From Streptomyces sp. DSM 110735 (GTDB lineage: Bacteria; Actinomycetota; Actinomycetes; Streptomycetales; Streptomycetaceae), in contig NZ_JACYHF010000002.1 of NCBI RefSeq assembly GCF_016482685.1, forward strand, positions 310,001-374,000: a stretch of 64,000 nucleotides of DNA, written 5' to 3'. A program made the translations under genes and the position numbers. The stretch's first letter is position 1, and every line of letters begins with the position of its first letter. Below are positions 32,910 to 40,765 of this stretch, in pieces. Below the pieces are notes generated by a model. The model was not told the DNA's origin. It saw nothing but the letters and a program-made list of their open reading frames with translations, and made no database searches.

Positions 32910-33902
32910 TCAGGAGGAGGCGTTGAGGAGGGTCTCGGCGGCGGCGGTGCGGGCGTAGAGCACGGAACGTCCGGCGCGATGGGCGCTGACCAGCCCCGCG
33001 TCGCGCAGCGCGGTGAGGTACTGGGACACCCCGGCCGGGGAGAGTCCGGTGCGGTGGGACAGGTCGGTGGTGGAAGCCGGGGTCGCCAGCTCGGTCAGCA
33101 GCAGCGTGCGTGAACGGCCGAGCACGGGGACGAGGGCACGGGCGCCGGTGGTGGTCGTCCGCGTCTCCCACAGCGTGCCGATGCCCCGTGCCGGATAGGC
33201 GAGTTGGGGCGCGTCCGGCGGGCTCACCTGGGTGCGCAGTCCGGGTCCGGTGAACACGGAGGGGATCAGCAGCAGCCCCGCGCCCACGGACGGGCGGGGC
33301 ATGTTCCGCTTCCGGCGGACCAGCGTGAGCGCGTTGTCGTCCCAACTCATCGAGGGATGGAGGTCGTTGAAGAGCCGTCCCGCGCCGTGCTCGGCGACCG
33401 TACGGGCCCGGTGGAACACGTCGGCGTCCAGTACGGCCCTGATCCGCGCCCAGTACGGGGCGAGGGCCAACTCCCAGTAGGTCTCGATCTCTTGGGTGAG
33501 CCTGGCCAGGCGCGCGGGCGGGTCGGCGCGCAGGCTCGACAGGCGGGGGCCGAGGTGTCCCTGGTGGCGCGCGAGATGGTCGAGGTCCCGGCGTATCCGG
33601 TCGGTGGGCGAGGTCCGGATCGCGTCCCACTCGGACGCGGGTGTGGGGGCAGGCTCAAGGGGAGCGGGGGTGAGGAAGTCGGGCACGTAGCCGGACGATC
33701 CGATCAGCTCGGCCAGCCATCCTCGGTCCAGACCGGCGGCGAGCACGCGTGGCCGCGCCTGCTGGATCCAGGGGCGGTGCACCGGGTGCGCCGTGTCCGA
33801 CATCAAGAGCCGGAAGCTGGGCGCGACCTCCCACATCGGGGAGACGGCGAACCGCACCTTCGCCAGGTCGTTCGCCGAGAACGCCAGTTCCGCCACGACC
33901 AT
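32910..33902 (-). CDS. ArsR-type HTH regulator with N-terminal DUF5937-like domain
   Basis: The protein has 330 residues, with ATG at 33902 after GGGAGGCG. The last about 80 residues are a winged helix of the ArsR class: RSRTLLLTELATPASTTDLSHRTGLSPAGVSQYLTALRDAGLV and HRAGRSVLYARTAAAETLL, where the recognition helix is SPAGVSQYLTALRDAG. The first 240 residues (VRFAVSPMWEVAPSFRLLM; DHLARHQGHLGPRLSSLRAD) match the N-terminal part common to Streptomyces regulators annotated DUF5937 (name from memory). The ligand is unknown. It is divergent from the aldo-keto reductase gene, with 70 bp between, so that enzyme is the likely target. No clear dyad was seen in the gap. Confidence 0.8.
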   Translation of the reverse strand: MVVAELAFSANDLAKVRFAVSPMWEVAPSFRLLMSDTAHPVHRPWIQQARPRVLAAGLDRGWLAELIGSSGYVPDFLTPAPLEPAPTPASEWDAIRTSPTDRIRRDLDHLARHQGHLGPRLSSLRADPPARLARLTQEIETYWELALAPYWARIRAVLDADVFHRARTVAEHGAGRLFNDLHPSMSWDDNALTLVRRKRNMPRPSVGAGLLLIPSVFTGPGLRTQVSPPDAPQLAYPARGIGTLWETRTTTTGARALVPVLGRSRTLLLTELATPASTTDLSHRTGLSPAGVSQYLTALRDAGLVSAHRAGRSVLYARTAAAETLLNASS

Positions 33903-33972
33903 CGCCTCCCGGAGGATTCAGACATGCCTTAATCAATGGTCCGCCAGGCTAGCGTGCGCCGATCATCCCGCC

Positions 33973-34872
33973 ATGACCTCACAGACGATCACCGCGGCGG
34001 CAGCGGGCACCTGGAAGCTCGGGGACCGTACGGTCCACCGGATCGGATTCGGCACGATGCGCCTCCCCCAGCACGGCGAGGCGCTCGTGCCCGACGCCGT
34101 CCCGCGCGACCGCGACCAGGCCGTCGCGGTGCTGCGCCGGGCGGTCGAACTCGGCGTGAACCACCTCGACACCGCCGCCTTCTACTTCTCGCCCCTGCGC
34201 TCCGCCAACGAGCTGATCAACCGCGCCCTCGCGCCCTACCCGGACGACCTCGTCATCGCCACCAAGGTCGGTCCCGGCCGCGACCCGTCGGGCGACTGGC
34301 TGCCCCACGCCACCCCCGAGCGGCTGCGCGGCCAGGTCGAGGAGAACCTGCGCCAGCTCGGCCGCGACCACCTCGACGTGGTCAACCTGCGCATCGTCGG
34401 CACCGATTCCATCGCCGACCGCTTCGGCGCGCTCGCCGAACTGCGCGACGCCGGGCTCGTCCGGCACCTCGGTCTGTCCAACGTCCGCCCCCACCACCTC
34501 GCGGAGGCGCAGGCGATCGCACCGGTGGTGTGCGTCCAGAACATGTACGGCATCGGCGCGTCGCCCGAGCAGGAGGAACTCCTGCGGATCTGCGGCGAAC
34601 AGGGCATCGCGTTCGTGCCGTTCTACTCGATCGCGGGCAGCGGACGTACGGTCGGCGCCCCCGCGCACGACAGCGATCAGGTGCACGCCGTAGCCCGCGC
34701 CCGTGGGGTGAGCGCGGCGCAGGTACGGCTGGCGTGGACGCTGCACCGCGGGTCGCACGTCCTGGCCATCCCCGGCACCGGCGACCTCGACCACCTCGCC
34801 CAGAACGTGGCGGCCGGCTCGCTGCGCCTGTCCGAGGACGAACTGGCCGATCTCCAGCGCGCGACGGCGTGA
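33973..34872 (+). CDS. aldo/keto reductase
   Basis: The protein has 299 residues from the ATG at 33973. Family motifs are RIGFGTMRLPQ, NHLDTAAFYFSP with the catalytic Asp and Tyr, DLVIATKVGPGRD with the catalytic Lys, RHLGLSNVRPHHL and a C-terminal IPGTGDLDHLAQNV for NADPH binding. The usual catalytic His in the fourth strand is replaced: the sequence reads LDVVNLRIVG, with Arg at that place. Several actinobacterial family members share this, so activity is still likely. The substrate is probably a small aldehyde or ketone; it cannot be named. It is divergent from the ArsR-type regulator and its stop nearly touches the convergent DHA2 transporter gene. Confidence 0.85.
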   Translation: MTSQTITAAAAGTWKLGDRTVHRIGFGTMRLPQHGEALVPDAVPRDRDQAVAVLRRAVELGVNHLDTAAFYFSPLRSANELINRALAPYPDDLVIATKVGPGRDPSGDWLPHATPERLRGQVEENLRQLGRDHLDVVNLRIVGTDSIADRFGALAELRDAGLVRHLGLSNVRPHHLAEAQAIAPVVCVQNMYGIGASPEQEELLRICGEQGIAFVPFYSIAGSGRTVGAPAHDSDQVHAVARARGVSAAQVRLAWTLHRGSHVLAIPGTGDLDHLAQNVAAGSLRLSEDELADLQRATA

Positions 34873-34877
34873 CCGGG

Positions 34878-36344
34878 TCATGGGGCGGCGTTCTCGGTGA
34901 CCGGCTTTCCCTCGGTCGCCGGGCGTCGCACCGTGGCGCGGGACCGCAGCAGGGTGGCGGCGAGGAGGAGGGCGACGGCGACGAGGCAGGCACCGGCACG
35001 GAAGGCGAGCCGGTAACCGCCCGTGAGAGCAAATGAGTTGCTCGCGCCGTCGCCCAGCAGGGTGTCCGTGTGCGCGGTGGCGAGGGTGGTCAGGACCGCG
35101 AGCCCGAAGGCGCTGCCGATCTGCTGCATGGTGTTGAACATGCCGGACGCGATCCCGGAGTCCTGGGGCGTGGCCGCCGACATCGCGAGCGTGGCCAGGG
35201 ACGGCATCGCGAGACCGAAGCCGATGCCGAGGGGCAGCAGCGCGGGGAGGACGTCCACGGCGTAGCTCCCGTCGGCCGGTACGCGGCCGAGCGCGGCGAG
35301 ACCCGCGGTGATGAGCACGAGTCCGGGGAGGAGTACGGCGCGGGGTCCGAAGCGTGCGATCAGGCGGGGCGCGAGACTTAGGGAGAGCGCGCCGATCGAG
35401 ACGGAGACCGGGAAGAGCCCGAGCCCGGTGCGCGTCTCGTCGAAGCCGAGCACCTTCTGGAGGTAGAGCACGCACAGGAACTGGAAGCTGAACATCCCGG
35501 CGACCATGAGCGCCTGGATGCCCAGCGCGCCCGAGACGTCGCGCGAGCGGAACACCCGTAGCGGCAGGAGGGGATGGGACGCCGTCGCCTGGCGGGCGAC
35601 GAAGGCCAGGAGCAGGGCGAGTGCGGCGGCGCCGCGGCTCAGCGTGTGGGCGGAGGTCCAGCCGTGGTCGGTGGTGCCGACGATCGTGTAGACGCCGAGC
35701 ATGAGGGCGGAGGTGACCAGCAGCGCACCCACCGCGTCGGTGCCCTTGCCGAGACCGACCCCGGGCTCCGGGGCGAGGACCCGTACGGCCGCCAGCGCTG
35801 CCGCGATGCCGATCGGGACGTTGACGAAGAAGATCCAGTGCCAGCCGACGGTCTGGGTCAGGGCGCCTCCGGCAAGGAGACCCAGCGAGCCACCGGCGGA
35901 CTGGACGAAGCTGTAGACGCCGATGGCCCTGGCCCGTTCCCTCGGCTCCGGGCACAGGGTGACGACCATGCCGAGCGTGACGGCGGAGGTCACCGCGCCG
36001 CCGACGCCCTGGACGAACCGGAAGCCGAGCAGCGTCGCCGGGTCCTGCGACACACCGCACAGCAGCGAGGCGGCCGTGAAGAGGCTGAGGCCGGTGACGA
36101 AGACGCGCTTGCGTCCGACGAGGTCGCCGAGGCGTCCGGAGAGCAGCAGCAGACCGCCGAAGGGGACCAGATAGGCGTTGACCACCCAGGCAAGACCGGA
36201 CGAGGAGAAGCCGAGGTCTCCCTGGATGGCGGGCAGCGCCACGCTCACGACGGTCCCGTCGAGGATGACCATCAACTGCCCGGCGCAGAGCACGGCCAGC
36301 GCCGACCACCGTGAAGTCCCTGCGGATGTGTGGGTTCGCCACAT
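34878..36344 (-). CDS. DHA2-family MFS drug exporter
   Basis: The protein has 488 residues from the ATG at 36344, which has GGGAGGGAATCCAC upstream. A longer frame to 36386 is unsupported. Fourteen helices fit the DHA2 (EmrB/QacA) type. Motifs include LAVLCAGQLMVILDGTVVSVALPAI (motif D1), SGRLGDLVGRKRVFVTGLSLF (motif A) and GVYSFVQSAGGSLGLLAGG (motif C). It would export drugs or metabolites with a proton gradient. It is divergent from an HxlR-type regulator, and the shared promoter region carries a perfect 7-bp dyad, so it is probably repressed by that regulator and induced by an unknown compound. Confidence 0.9.
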   Translation of the reverse strand: MWRTHTSAGTSRWSALAVLCAGQLMVILDGTVVSVALPAIQGDLGFSSSGLAWVVNAYLVPFGGLLLLSGRLGDLVGRKRVFVTGLSLFTAASLLCGVSQDPATLLGFRFVQGVGGAVTSAVTLGMVVTLCPEPRERARAIGVYSFVQSAGGSLGLLAGGALTQTVGWHWIFFVNVPIGIAAALAAVRVLAPEPGVGLGKGTDAVGALLVTSALMLGVYTIVGTTDHGWTSAHTLSRGAAALALLLAFVARQATASHPLLPLRVFRSRDVSGALGIQALMVAGMFSFQFLCVLYLQKVLGFDETRTGLGLFPVSVSIGALSLSLAPRLIARFGPRAVLLPGLVLITAGLAALGRVPADGSYAVDVLPALLPLGIGFGLAMPSLATLAMSAATPQDSGIASGMFNTMQQIGSAFGLAVLTTLATAHTDTLLGDGASNSFALTGGYRLAFRAGACLVAVALLLAATLLRSRATVRRPATEGKPVTENAAP

Positions 36345-36372
36345 GTGGATTCCCTCCCATGGTGCACGACTT

Positions 36373-36396
36373 GTTACAGCGGTCATCGTCTGTAAC
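36373..36396. promoter_or_regulatory. operator-like dyad for HxlR regulator
   Basis: GTTACAG (36373-36379) and CTGTAAC (36390-36396) are perfect 7-bp arms with a 10-bp spacer, in the 81-bp gap between the divergent exporter and HxlR genes. Flanking bases extend the match to 8 of 9. It is most likely the HxlR-binding site controlling both genes. Confidence 0.7.
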
Positions 36397-36425
36397 CATG
36401 GCGCGCGGCGGAAGGAGGCACTTTC

Positions 36426-36803
36426 GTGTCACACAGTCACACCGATGTGTCCGACCAGGTCAGCAACGAGGCGTGCCCGCTGACCGAGGTCCTCGACCAT
36501 GTCGCGGGCAAGTGGAGCATCGGCATCATGGTCGCCGCCGCGCACGGACCGGTCCGGTTCACCGAGCTGGAGCGCGCCATCGCGGGCATCAGCCGCCGGA
36601 TGCTGACCCTGAACCTGCGCAAGCTGGAACGCGACGGTCTGCTCGTCCGGACCGTCTACCCCACCGTGCCGCCCAAGGTGGAGTACACCCTCACGCCCAT
36701 GGCCCGCGAACTCCACGCGACCCTCGCCGGACTCGTCGGCTGGGCGGAACGGCACCGGGCGGACATCACCGCCGCGCGCGCCGCGTACGACGCCGCGCCC
36801 TGA
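36426..36803 (+). CDS. HxlR-family winged-helix regulator
   Basis: The protein has 125 residues from the GTG at 36426. The family core is intact: CPLTEVLDHVAGKWSIGIMV with the N-terminal conserved Cys, GPVRFTELERAIAGISRRML, TLNLRKLERDGLLVRTVYPTVPPKVEYTLT. HxlR proteins are dimeric winged-helix regulators, several sensing reactive or redox-active electrophiles through that Cys. It is divergent from the DHA2 exporter and probably represses it and itself from the dyad at 36373-36396. Downstream is an F420/PPOX-type oxidoreductase, which could belong to the same response. Confidence 0.9.
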   Translation: MSHSHTDVSDQVSNEACPLTEVLDHVAGKWSIGIMVAAAHGPVRFTELERAIAGISRRMLTLNLRKLERDGLLVRTVYPTVPPKVEYTLTPMARELHATLAGLVGWAERHRADITAARAAYDAAP

Positions 36804-36936
36804 GGGTCCTCGACGACGGCGCCGGGGCGACGGCGCCGGGGCAACGCCCCTTCGGCGAGGGCGACGCCCGTCGGCGGTGCGGGAGGCGGTCCCGGATACG
36901 GTGGCCCTCTCAGCGAACAGATCCGGGAGAAGCCCC

Positions 36937-37338
36937 ATGCCCGTCCCCCTCGGCCAGGACCTGGTGGCGCTGCTGCGCCGCCCCAGCACCTGCTACATCG
37001 CGACCACGATGCCCGACGGCTCGCCCCAGCTCACCCAGACCTGGGTGGACACCGACGGCGAGTACGTCCTGATCAACAGCGTCGAGTCGCACCAGAAGAC
37101 CCGCAACATCGAGCGCGACCCGCGCGTCGCCGTCGCGGTCTCCGACCCCTCGGACCCCTCGAACTACGTCCAGATCCGCGGCCGGGTCGTGAAGGTGACC
37201 AAGGAGGGCGCGGTCGAGCACATCGAGGCGCTCTCGCAGAAGTACCTCGGCGGCCCGTACCCGTGGTTCGGCGGACGCGACCAGGTCCGGGTGATCTACG
37301 TGATCCAGCCGGAGCGGATCAGCAGCCCGCGCGGCTGA
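36937..37338 (+). CDS. PPOX-class F420/flavin-dependent oxidoreductase
   Basis: The protein has 133 residues from the ATG at 36937, after CCGGGAGAAGCCCC. The split beta-barrel family is shown by LLRRPSTCYIATTMPDGSPQLTQTWVDTDG, YVLINSVESHQKTRNIERDP, RVAVAVSDPSDPSNYVQIRG and RVVKVTKEGAVEHIEALSQKYLGG. These proteins bind F420 or a flavin and reduce small substrates. The physiological substrate is unknown. It begins 133 bp after the HxlR gene on the same strand. The part of the frame upstream of this ATG (36877-36936) is not conserved-looking. Confidence 0.85.
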   Translation: MPVPLGQDLVALLRRPSTCYIATTMPDGSPQLTQTWVDTDGEYVLINSVESHQKTRNIERDPRVAVAVSDPSDPSNYVQIRGRVVKVTKEGAVEHIEALSQKYLGGPYPWFGGRDQVRVIYVIQPERISSPRG

Positions 37339-37444
37339 CGTCGTCGGCGTCCTGCGGCGCGGCTCGCGCGGCTGCGGGACGCCCGCCTCAGAGTCTGCTC
37401 AAGTCGCTTGGCGGACCCTCCTGTTGACCCGCACGATGATCCGC

Positions 37445-37789
37445 ATGACCGACATCAAGCACCTCAAGGATCTCACCGGCAAGCGCGAGTTCGCCCTGGT
37501 CGTCCGGGACACGGACCTGGTGACGGCGGCACTGCGGCAGGCGCTCGCGGATGCCGCGCCCGAGGAACGCCCGGGTCTGGAGCGGGCGTTGGCGGTCGTC
37601 GCGGACGCCGGTACCGCCGACGACGAACGGCTCTGCGCCCGCTGGTTCCGGGACCGGCTGGCCGCCACCGGATTCACGGGGGACATCGGCTCGGTCGCCG
37701 CCCTGAAGGCGCTGCGCCAGGCGGAGCGAGGGCTCGGTCTGCTGACGGCGGTCCGGCTGCAGAAGGCGGCGGTGGCTCACCCGGAGTGA
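37445..37789 (+). CDS. conserved hypothetical protein
   Basis: The protein has 114 residues from the ATG at 37445 (MTDIKHLKDLTGKREFALVV). ATGs at 37424 and 37436 are alternatives. The protein looks helical and soluble: LVTAALRQALADAAPEERPG, LERALAVVADAGTADDERLC, ARWFRDRLAATGFTG, SVAALKALRQAERGLGLLTA. No known domain is recognised and there is no signal or membrane segment. Codon bias supports coding. It stands between the oxidoreductase and the roadblock-type gene with no clear partner. Confidence 0.5.
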   Translation: MTDIKHLKDLTGKREFALVVRDTDLVTAALRQALADAAPEERPGLERALAVVADAGTADDERLCARWFRDRLAATGFTGDIGSVAALKALRQAERGLGLLTAVRLQKAAVAHPE

Positions 37790-37991
37790 CGGTCGAGTCC
37801 ACGCCATACGGTCAACTTCCGTCACTCGACGCCCAATTGTGCTCGGTGAGCGATCAGCAATCGACACCAGCCCGTCAACAAACGTCACTCCCGAAGACCT
37901 TCGCACCAGCCGCGGTGCGGCTCGCCTAGCGTGCGGGCACCGGGCGGATCACGTCGCACCGGTTCGGACGAGGTTCAAGGGGAGGATCACC

Positions 37992-38366
37992 ATGGCGAGT
38001 GTCGAGGTTTCGCTGAAGGAGATGATGGCCGGGGTCGAGGGCGCCGTGGGGGCGGCGGTGGTCGACTACACCAGCGGCATGGCCCTGGGCACCCTGGGTG
38101 GGGGCAAGGACCTGGACCTGAACATCGCGGCGGCGGGGAACACGGACGTGATCCGCGCCAAGGTCCGCACGATGGAGGAGCTGGGGCTCAAGAGCCAGAT
38201 CGAGGACGTGCTGATCACGCTCGGTTCGCAGTACCACCTGATGCGGCTGGTCACCGGCCGCAACGGCAACGGTCTCTTCCTCTACCTGGTGCTGGACAAG
38301 TCGCGTTCCAACCTCGCGATGGCCCGCCACCAGCTCAAGCGCGTCGAGGAACAGCTTGAGGTCTGA
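37992..38366 (+). CDS. roadblock/LC7-like protein
   Basis: The protein has 124 residues, with ATG at 37992 after AGGGGAGGATCACC. The sequence [35 protein letters not shown], with a following LDLNIAAAGNTDVIRAKVRT and VLITLGSQYHLMRLVTGRNG with LFLYLVLDKSRSNLAMAR, matches the alpha-beta-beta-alpha-beta-beta-beta-alpha roadblock/longin-like fold. In Streptomyces such proteins often belong to conservon sets with a histidine-kinase-like protein and a small GTPase, but those partners are absent here. A regulator of small GTPase-like or unknown signalling is inferred. It is a single gene. Confidence 0.75.
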   Translation: MASVEVSLKEMMAGVEGAVGAAVVDYTSGMALGTLGGGKDLDLNIAAAGNTDVIRAKVRTMEELGLKSQIEDVLITLGSQYHLMRLVTGRNGNGLFLYLVLDKSRSNLAMARHQLKRVEEQLEV

Positions 38367-38404
38367 CGTCTTCTCCTGTCCCGGGCCGACGCATGCCCAT
38401 GATG

Positions 38405-38422
38405 TGAAGACTTCTTCAAGTC
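38405..38422. promoter_or_regulatory. overlapping short dyads upstream of ArsR gene
   Basis: TGAAG-ACTT-CTTCA (38405-38418) overlaps GACTT-CTTC-AAGTC (38409-38422), both perfect 5-bp dyads with 4-bp centres. They lie 149 bp before the ArsR-type start codon and could be its binding site. Confidence 0.35.
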
Positions 38423-38570
38423 GCTACATCAGCATGATCCCAACTCGCGGTTGCGCGCGGCCCGGGACGAGAAGGATCGCCCGTACAGGGCGTATGGCAC
38501 GCGGCGGCGCCCTCCGGACCGCCGCCGCGTCCTGGACCGACCGACCCCGACGCGGCAGGGAGCGAGCCCG

Positions 38571-38945
38571 ATGCAAGTCCCCCTCTACCAGGCCAAGGCG
38601 GAGTTCTTCCGGATGCTCGGACACCCCGTGCGCATCAGGGTCCTCGAACTGCTCCAGCACGGCCCCGTGCCGGTGCGGGACCTGCTGGCGGACATAGAGA
38701 TCGAGCCGTCCAGCCTCTCCCAACAGCTCGGCGTGCTCCGGCGGTCCGGGATCGTCGTGTCCATCCGGGAGGGCTCCACGGTGAGTTACGCGCTCGCCGG
38801 GGGCGACGTGGCCGAGCTGCTGCGCGCTGCCCGCCGCATCCTCACCGAGCTGCTGGCCGGGCAGAACGAACTCCTGGCGGAACTACGGCAGTCGGACGCG
38901 TCCACCGCCGACGGCCCCGCGATGCCCTCGCGTACGGCGCACTAG
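38571..38945 (+). CDS. ArsR/SmtB-family winged-helix regulator
   Basis: The protein has 124 residues from the ATG at 38571. The frame is open further upstream but that part is Arg-rich and without a ribosome site. The core is typical: MQVPLYQAKAEFFRMLGHPVRIRVLELLQHGPVPVRDLLADIEIEPSSLSQQLGVLRRSGIVVSIREGSTVSYALAGGDVAELLRAARR. The recognition helix is EPSSLSQQLGVLRRSG. None of the Cys metal sites of classical ArsR (E-L-C-V-C-D) is present, so sensing is by something other than that thiolate site. It sits just upstream of the siderophore transport operon in the same direction, with the iron box between, so it could be an extra regulator for it, though that is not shown. Confidence 0.85.
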   Translation: MQVPLYQAKAEFFRMLGHPVRIRVLELLQHGPVPVRDLLADIEIEPSSLSQQLGVLRRSGIVVSIREGSTVSYALAGGDVAELLRAARRILTELLAGQNELLAELRQSDASTADGPAMPSRTAH

Positions 38946-38996
38946 CGGCGCCCGTGCGCCCACCTCCCCGTCGAAAGCATTGACGCGGGCGCGCTT

Positions 38997-39019
38997 ACTT
39001 AGACTAGCCTTCCCTAAGT
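38997..39019 (+). promoter_or_regulatory. iron box (IdeR/DmdR-type operator)
   Basis: TTAGACTAGCCTTCCCTAA (38999-39017) agrees with the IdeR/DmdR consensus TTAGGTTAGGCTAACCTAA at 14 of 19 positions, and its outer arms ACTTAG/CTAAGT (38997-39002/39014-39019) are perfect. It lies 24 bp upstream of the first ABC transporter start codon. Under iron sufficiency an Fe2+-bound DtxR-family repressor would block the operon. Confidence 0.8.
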
Positions 39020-39043
39020 TGACCGGTTCCGGAGGGTGGGCTG

Positions 39044-40765
39044 GTGGGAACAGGGAAGCCGTCGGGGCGGGACGTCCTGGCACATGCCGTCCGGCGTCAG
39101 GGGCGCCGCCTCACGCTCGCCGTGCTGCTCGGCGCGGGGCACCAACTGGGCGAGGTCGCCGTGCCGGTGCTCATCGGCGTCGTCGTGGACCGCGCCCTGG
39201 CCCGGTCGGACGGACGCCTGCTGGTCCTCTGGCTAGGCGTGCTCGCCGTGGTCTACGTGGCTCTGTCCTGGAGCTTCCGGCTGGGCGCCCGCGCCGGTGA
39301 ACGCGCCGCCGAGGAAGCCGCGCACGATCTCCGGGTGGCGCTGGTACGCCGGGTCCTGGACGCCCGGGGCGGCGCGGAGACGGGACGGCTGCCCGGCGAG
39401 CTGGTCAACGTCGCCACCGAGGACGCCAAGCGGGTCGGTGCGGTCAACATGGCGCTGATGAGCGGCATTTCGGCGTTCGTCGGCGTCGCGGCGGGTGCGG
39501 TGGCGCTGCTGTTCGTGTCCGTGCCGCTCGGTCTGATCGTGCTCCTGGGGACGCCCGCGCTGCTGTGGGCCGGGCATCTGCTCGGCAAGCCGCTGGAGCG
39601 GCGCAGCGAGGCGGAGCAGGAGCGGGCCGCGCACGCCTCCGGGGTGGCCGCCGACCTGGTCGCCGGACTGCGGGTGCTCAAGGGGCTCGGTGCCCAGCGG
39701 GCGGCGGTGGAGCGGTACCGGCGCACCAGCCGCGACTCCCTCGACGCGACGCTGCGGGCGGCTCGCGCCGAGTCCTGGCAGACCGGTCTCGTCCTCGCCC
39801 TCACCGGTGTCTTCATCGCGCTGATCGCCCTGGCGGGCGGTCGGCTGGCGCTGAGCGGCGCCATCACGCTCGGGCAGTTGGTCTCCGCCGTCGGTCTTGC
39901 CCTCTTTCTCCTGGGGCCACTTGAGGTGTTCGCCTGGGTCAACGCCGAACTCGCGCAGGGTCGCGCCTCCGCCACCCGCGTCGCCGCCGTCCTCGCCGCC
40001 GAGCCCGCTGTACCTGCCGTGCCTGCCGCGTCCTCGGGCGACGCGGCTCTGCCGAGCCCGCTCCACGGTGGACTGCGGCTGCGCGACGTACAGCTCGGCA
40101 GTCTGGCCGGGGTGGACCTCGACCTGCGTCCCGGCGAGCTGACCGGCATCGCGGTCACGGACCCGGCCGACGCCCAGGCGCTGCTGCGCTGCCTCGCCCG
40201 CGAGCGGGACCCGGAGACGGGCGGCATCGAGCTGGACGGCGTGCCGCTGACCGCCCTGGACCCGGCGCTGCTGCGCACGGCGGTCCTGGTCGCGGCGCAC
40301 GACGCGGCGCTGTTCGAGGGCACACTGGCGGAGAACCTGGGCTCCTGGGCGACCACCGGTCCAAGCCTCGCGCAGCACGACCACGTCCTCACCGCCTCCC
40401 GGGCCGACGAGGTCGTCCGCACCCTCCCCCACGGTCCCGCCACCCCCGTCGGCGAAGGCGGGCGCTCCCTCTCCGGCGGCCAGCGACAGCGCGTTCTCCT
40501 CGCCCGCGCCCTCGGCGCCGCACCGGACGTCCTGGTCCTTCACGACCCGACAACCGCCGTGGACGCGGTCACCGAAGCCCGGATCGCCCAGGGCGTGCGG
40601 GATGTGCGCGGCGGCCGGACCACGGTCCTGGTGACCAACAGCCCCGCCCTGCTGTCCGTCACCGACCGGGTGGTCCTGCTGGCCAGCGGCCGCGTCGAGG
40701 CGGAGGGCACGCACGCGGACCTCGTACGGACCCACGCGGCCTACCGGACGGCGGTACTGGCATGA
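39044..40765 (+). CDS. ABC exporter-fold half-transporter, degenerate Walker A
   Basis: The protein has 573 residues from the GTG at 39044, with GGAGGG seven bases upstream. Residues about 1-300 are a six-helix exporter-type membrane domain (LTLAVLLGAGHQLGEVAVPVLIG, TGVFIALIALAGG). The C-terminal nucleotide-binding domain is partly degenerate: the Walker A region reads GIAVTDPADAQALLRCL with no G-x-x-x-x-G-K-S/T, and Walker B ends VLVLHDPTTAVD with Pro in place of the catalytic Glu. The signature LSGGQRQRVLLARAL is intact. It overlaps the next gene by 4 bp (ATGA), and the two should form a heterodimer. The pair lies in the siderophore locus behind an iron box, so it is expected to move the siderophore across the membrane. 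Confidence 0.9.
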   Translation: MGTGKPSGRDVLAHAVRRQGRRLTLAVLLGAGHQLGEVAVPVLIGVVVDRALARSDGRLLVLWLGVLAVVYVALSWSFRLGARAGERAAEEAAHDLRVALVRRVLDARGGAETGRLPGELVNVATEDAKRVGAVNMALMSGISAFVGVAAGAVALLFVSVPLGLIVLLGTPALLWAGHLLGKPLERRSEAEQERAAHASGVAADLVAGLRVLKGLGAQRAAVERYRRTSRDSLDATLRAARAESWQTGLVLALTGVFIALIALAGGRLALSGAITLGQLVSAVGLALFLLGPLEVFAWVNAELAQGRASATRVAAVLAAEPAVPAVPAASSGDAALPSPLHGGLRLRDVQLGSLAGVDLDLRPGELTGIAVTDPADAQALLRCLARERDPETGGIELDGVPLTALDPALLRTAVLVAAHDAALFEGTLAENLGSWATTGPSLAQHDHVLTASRADEVVRTLPHGPATPVGEGGRSLSGGQRQRVLLARALGAAPDVLVLHDPTTAVDAVTEARIAQGVRDVRGGRTTVLVTNSPALLSVTDRVVLLASGRVEAEGTHADLVRTHAAYRTAVLA

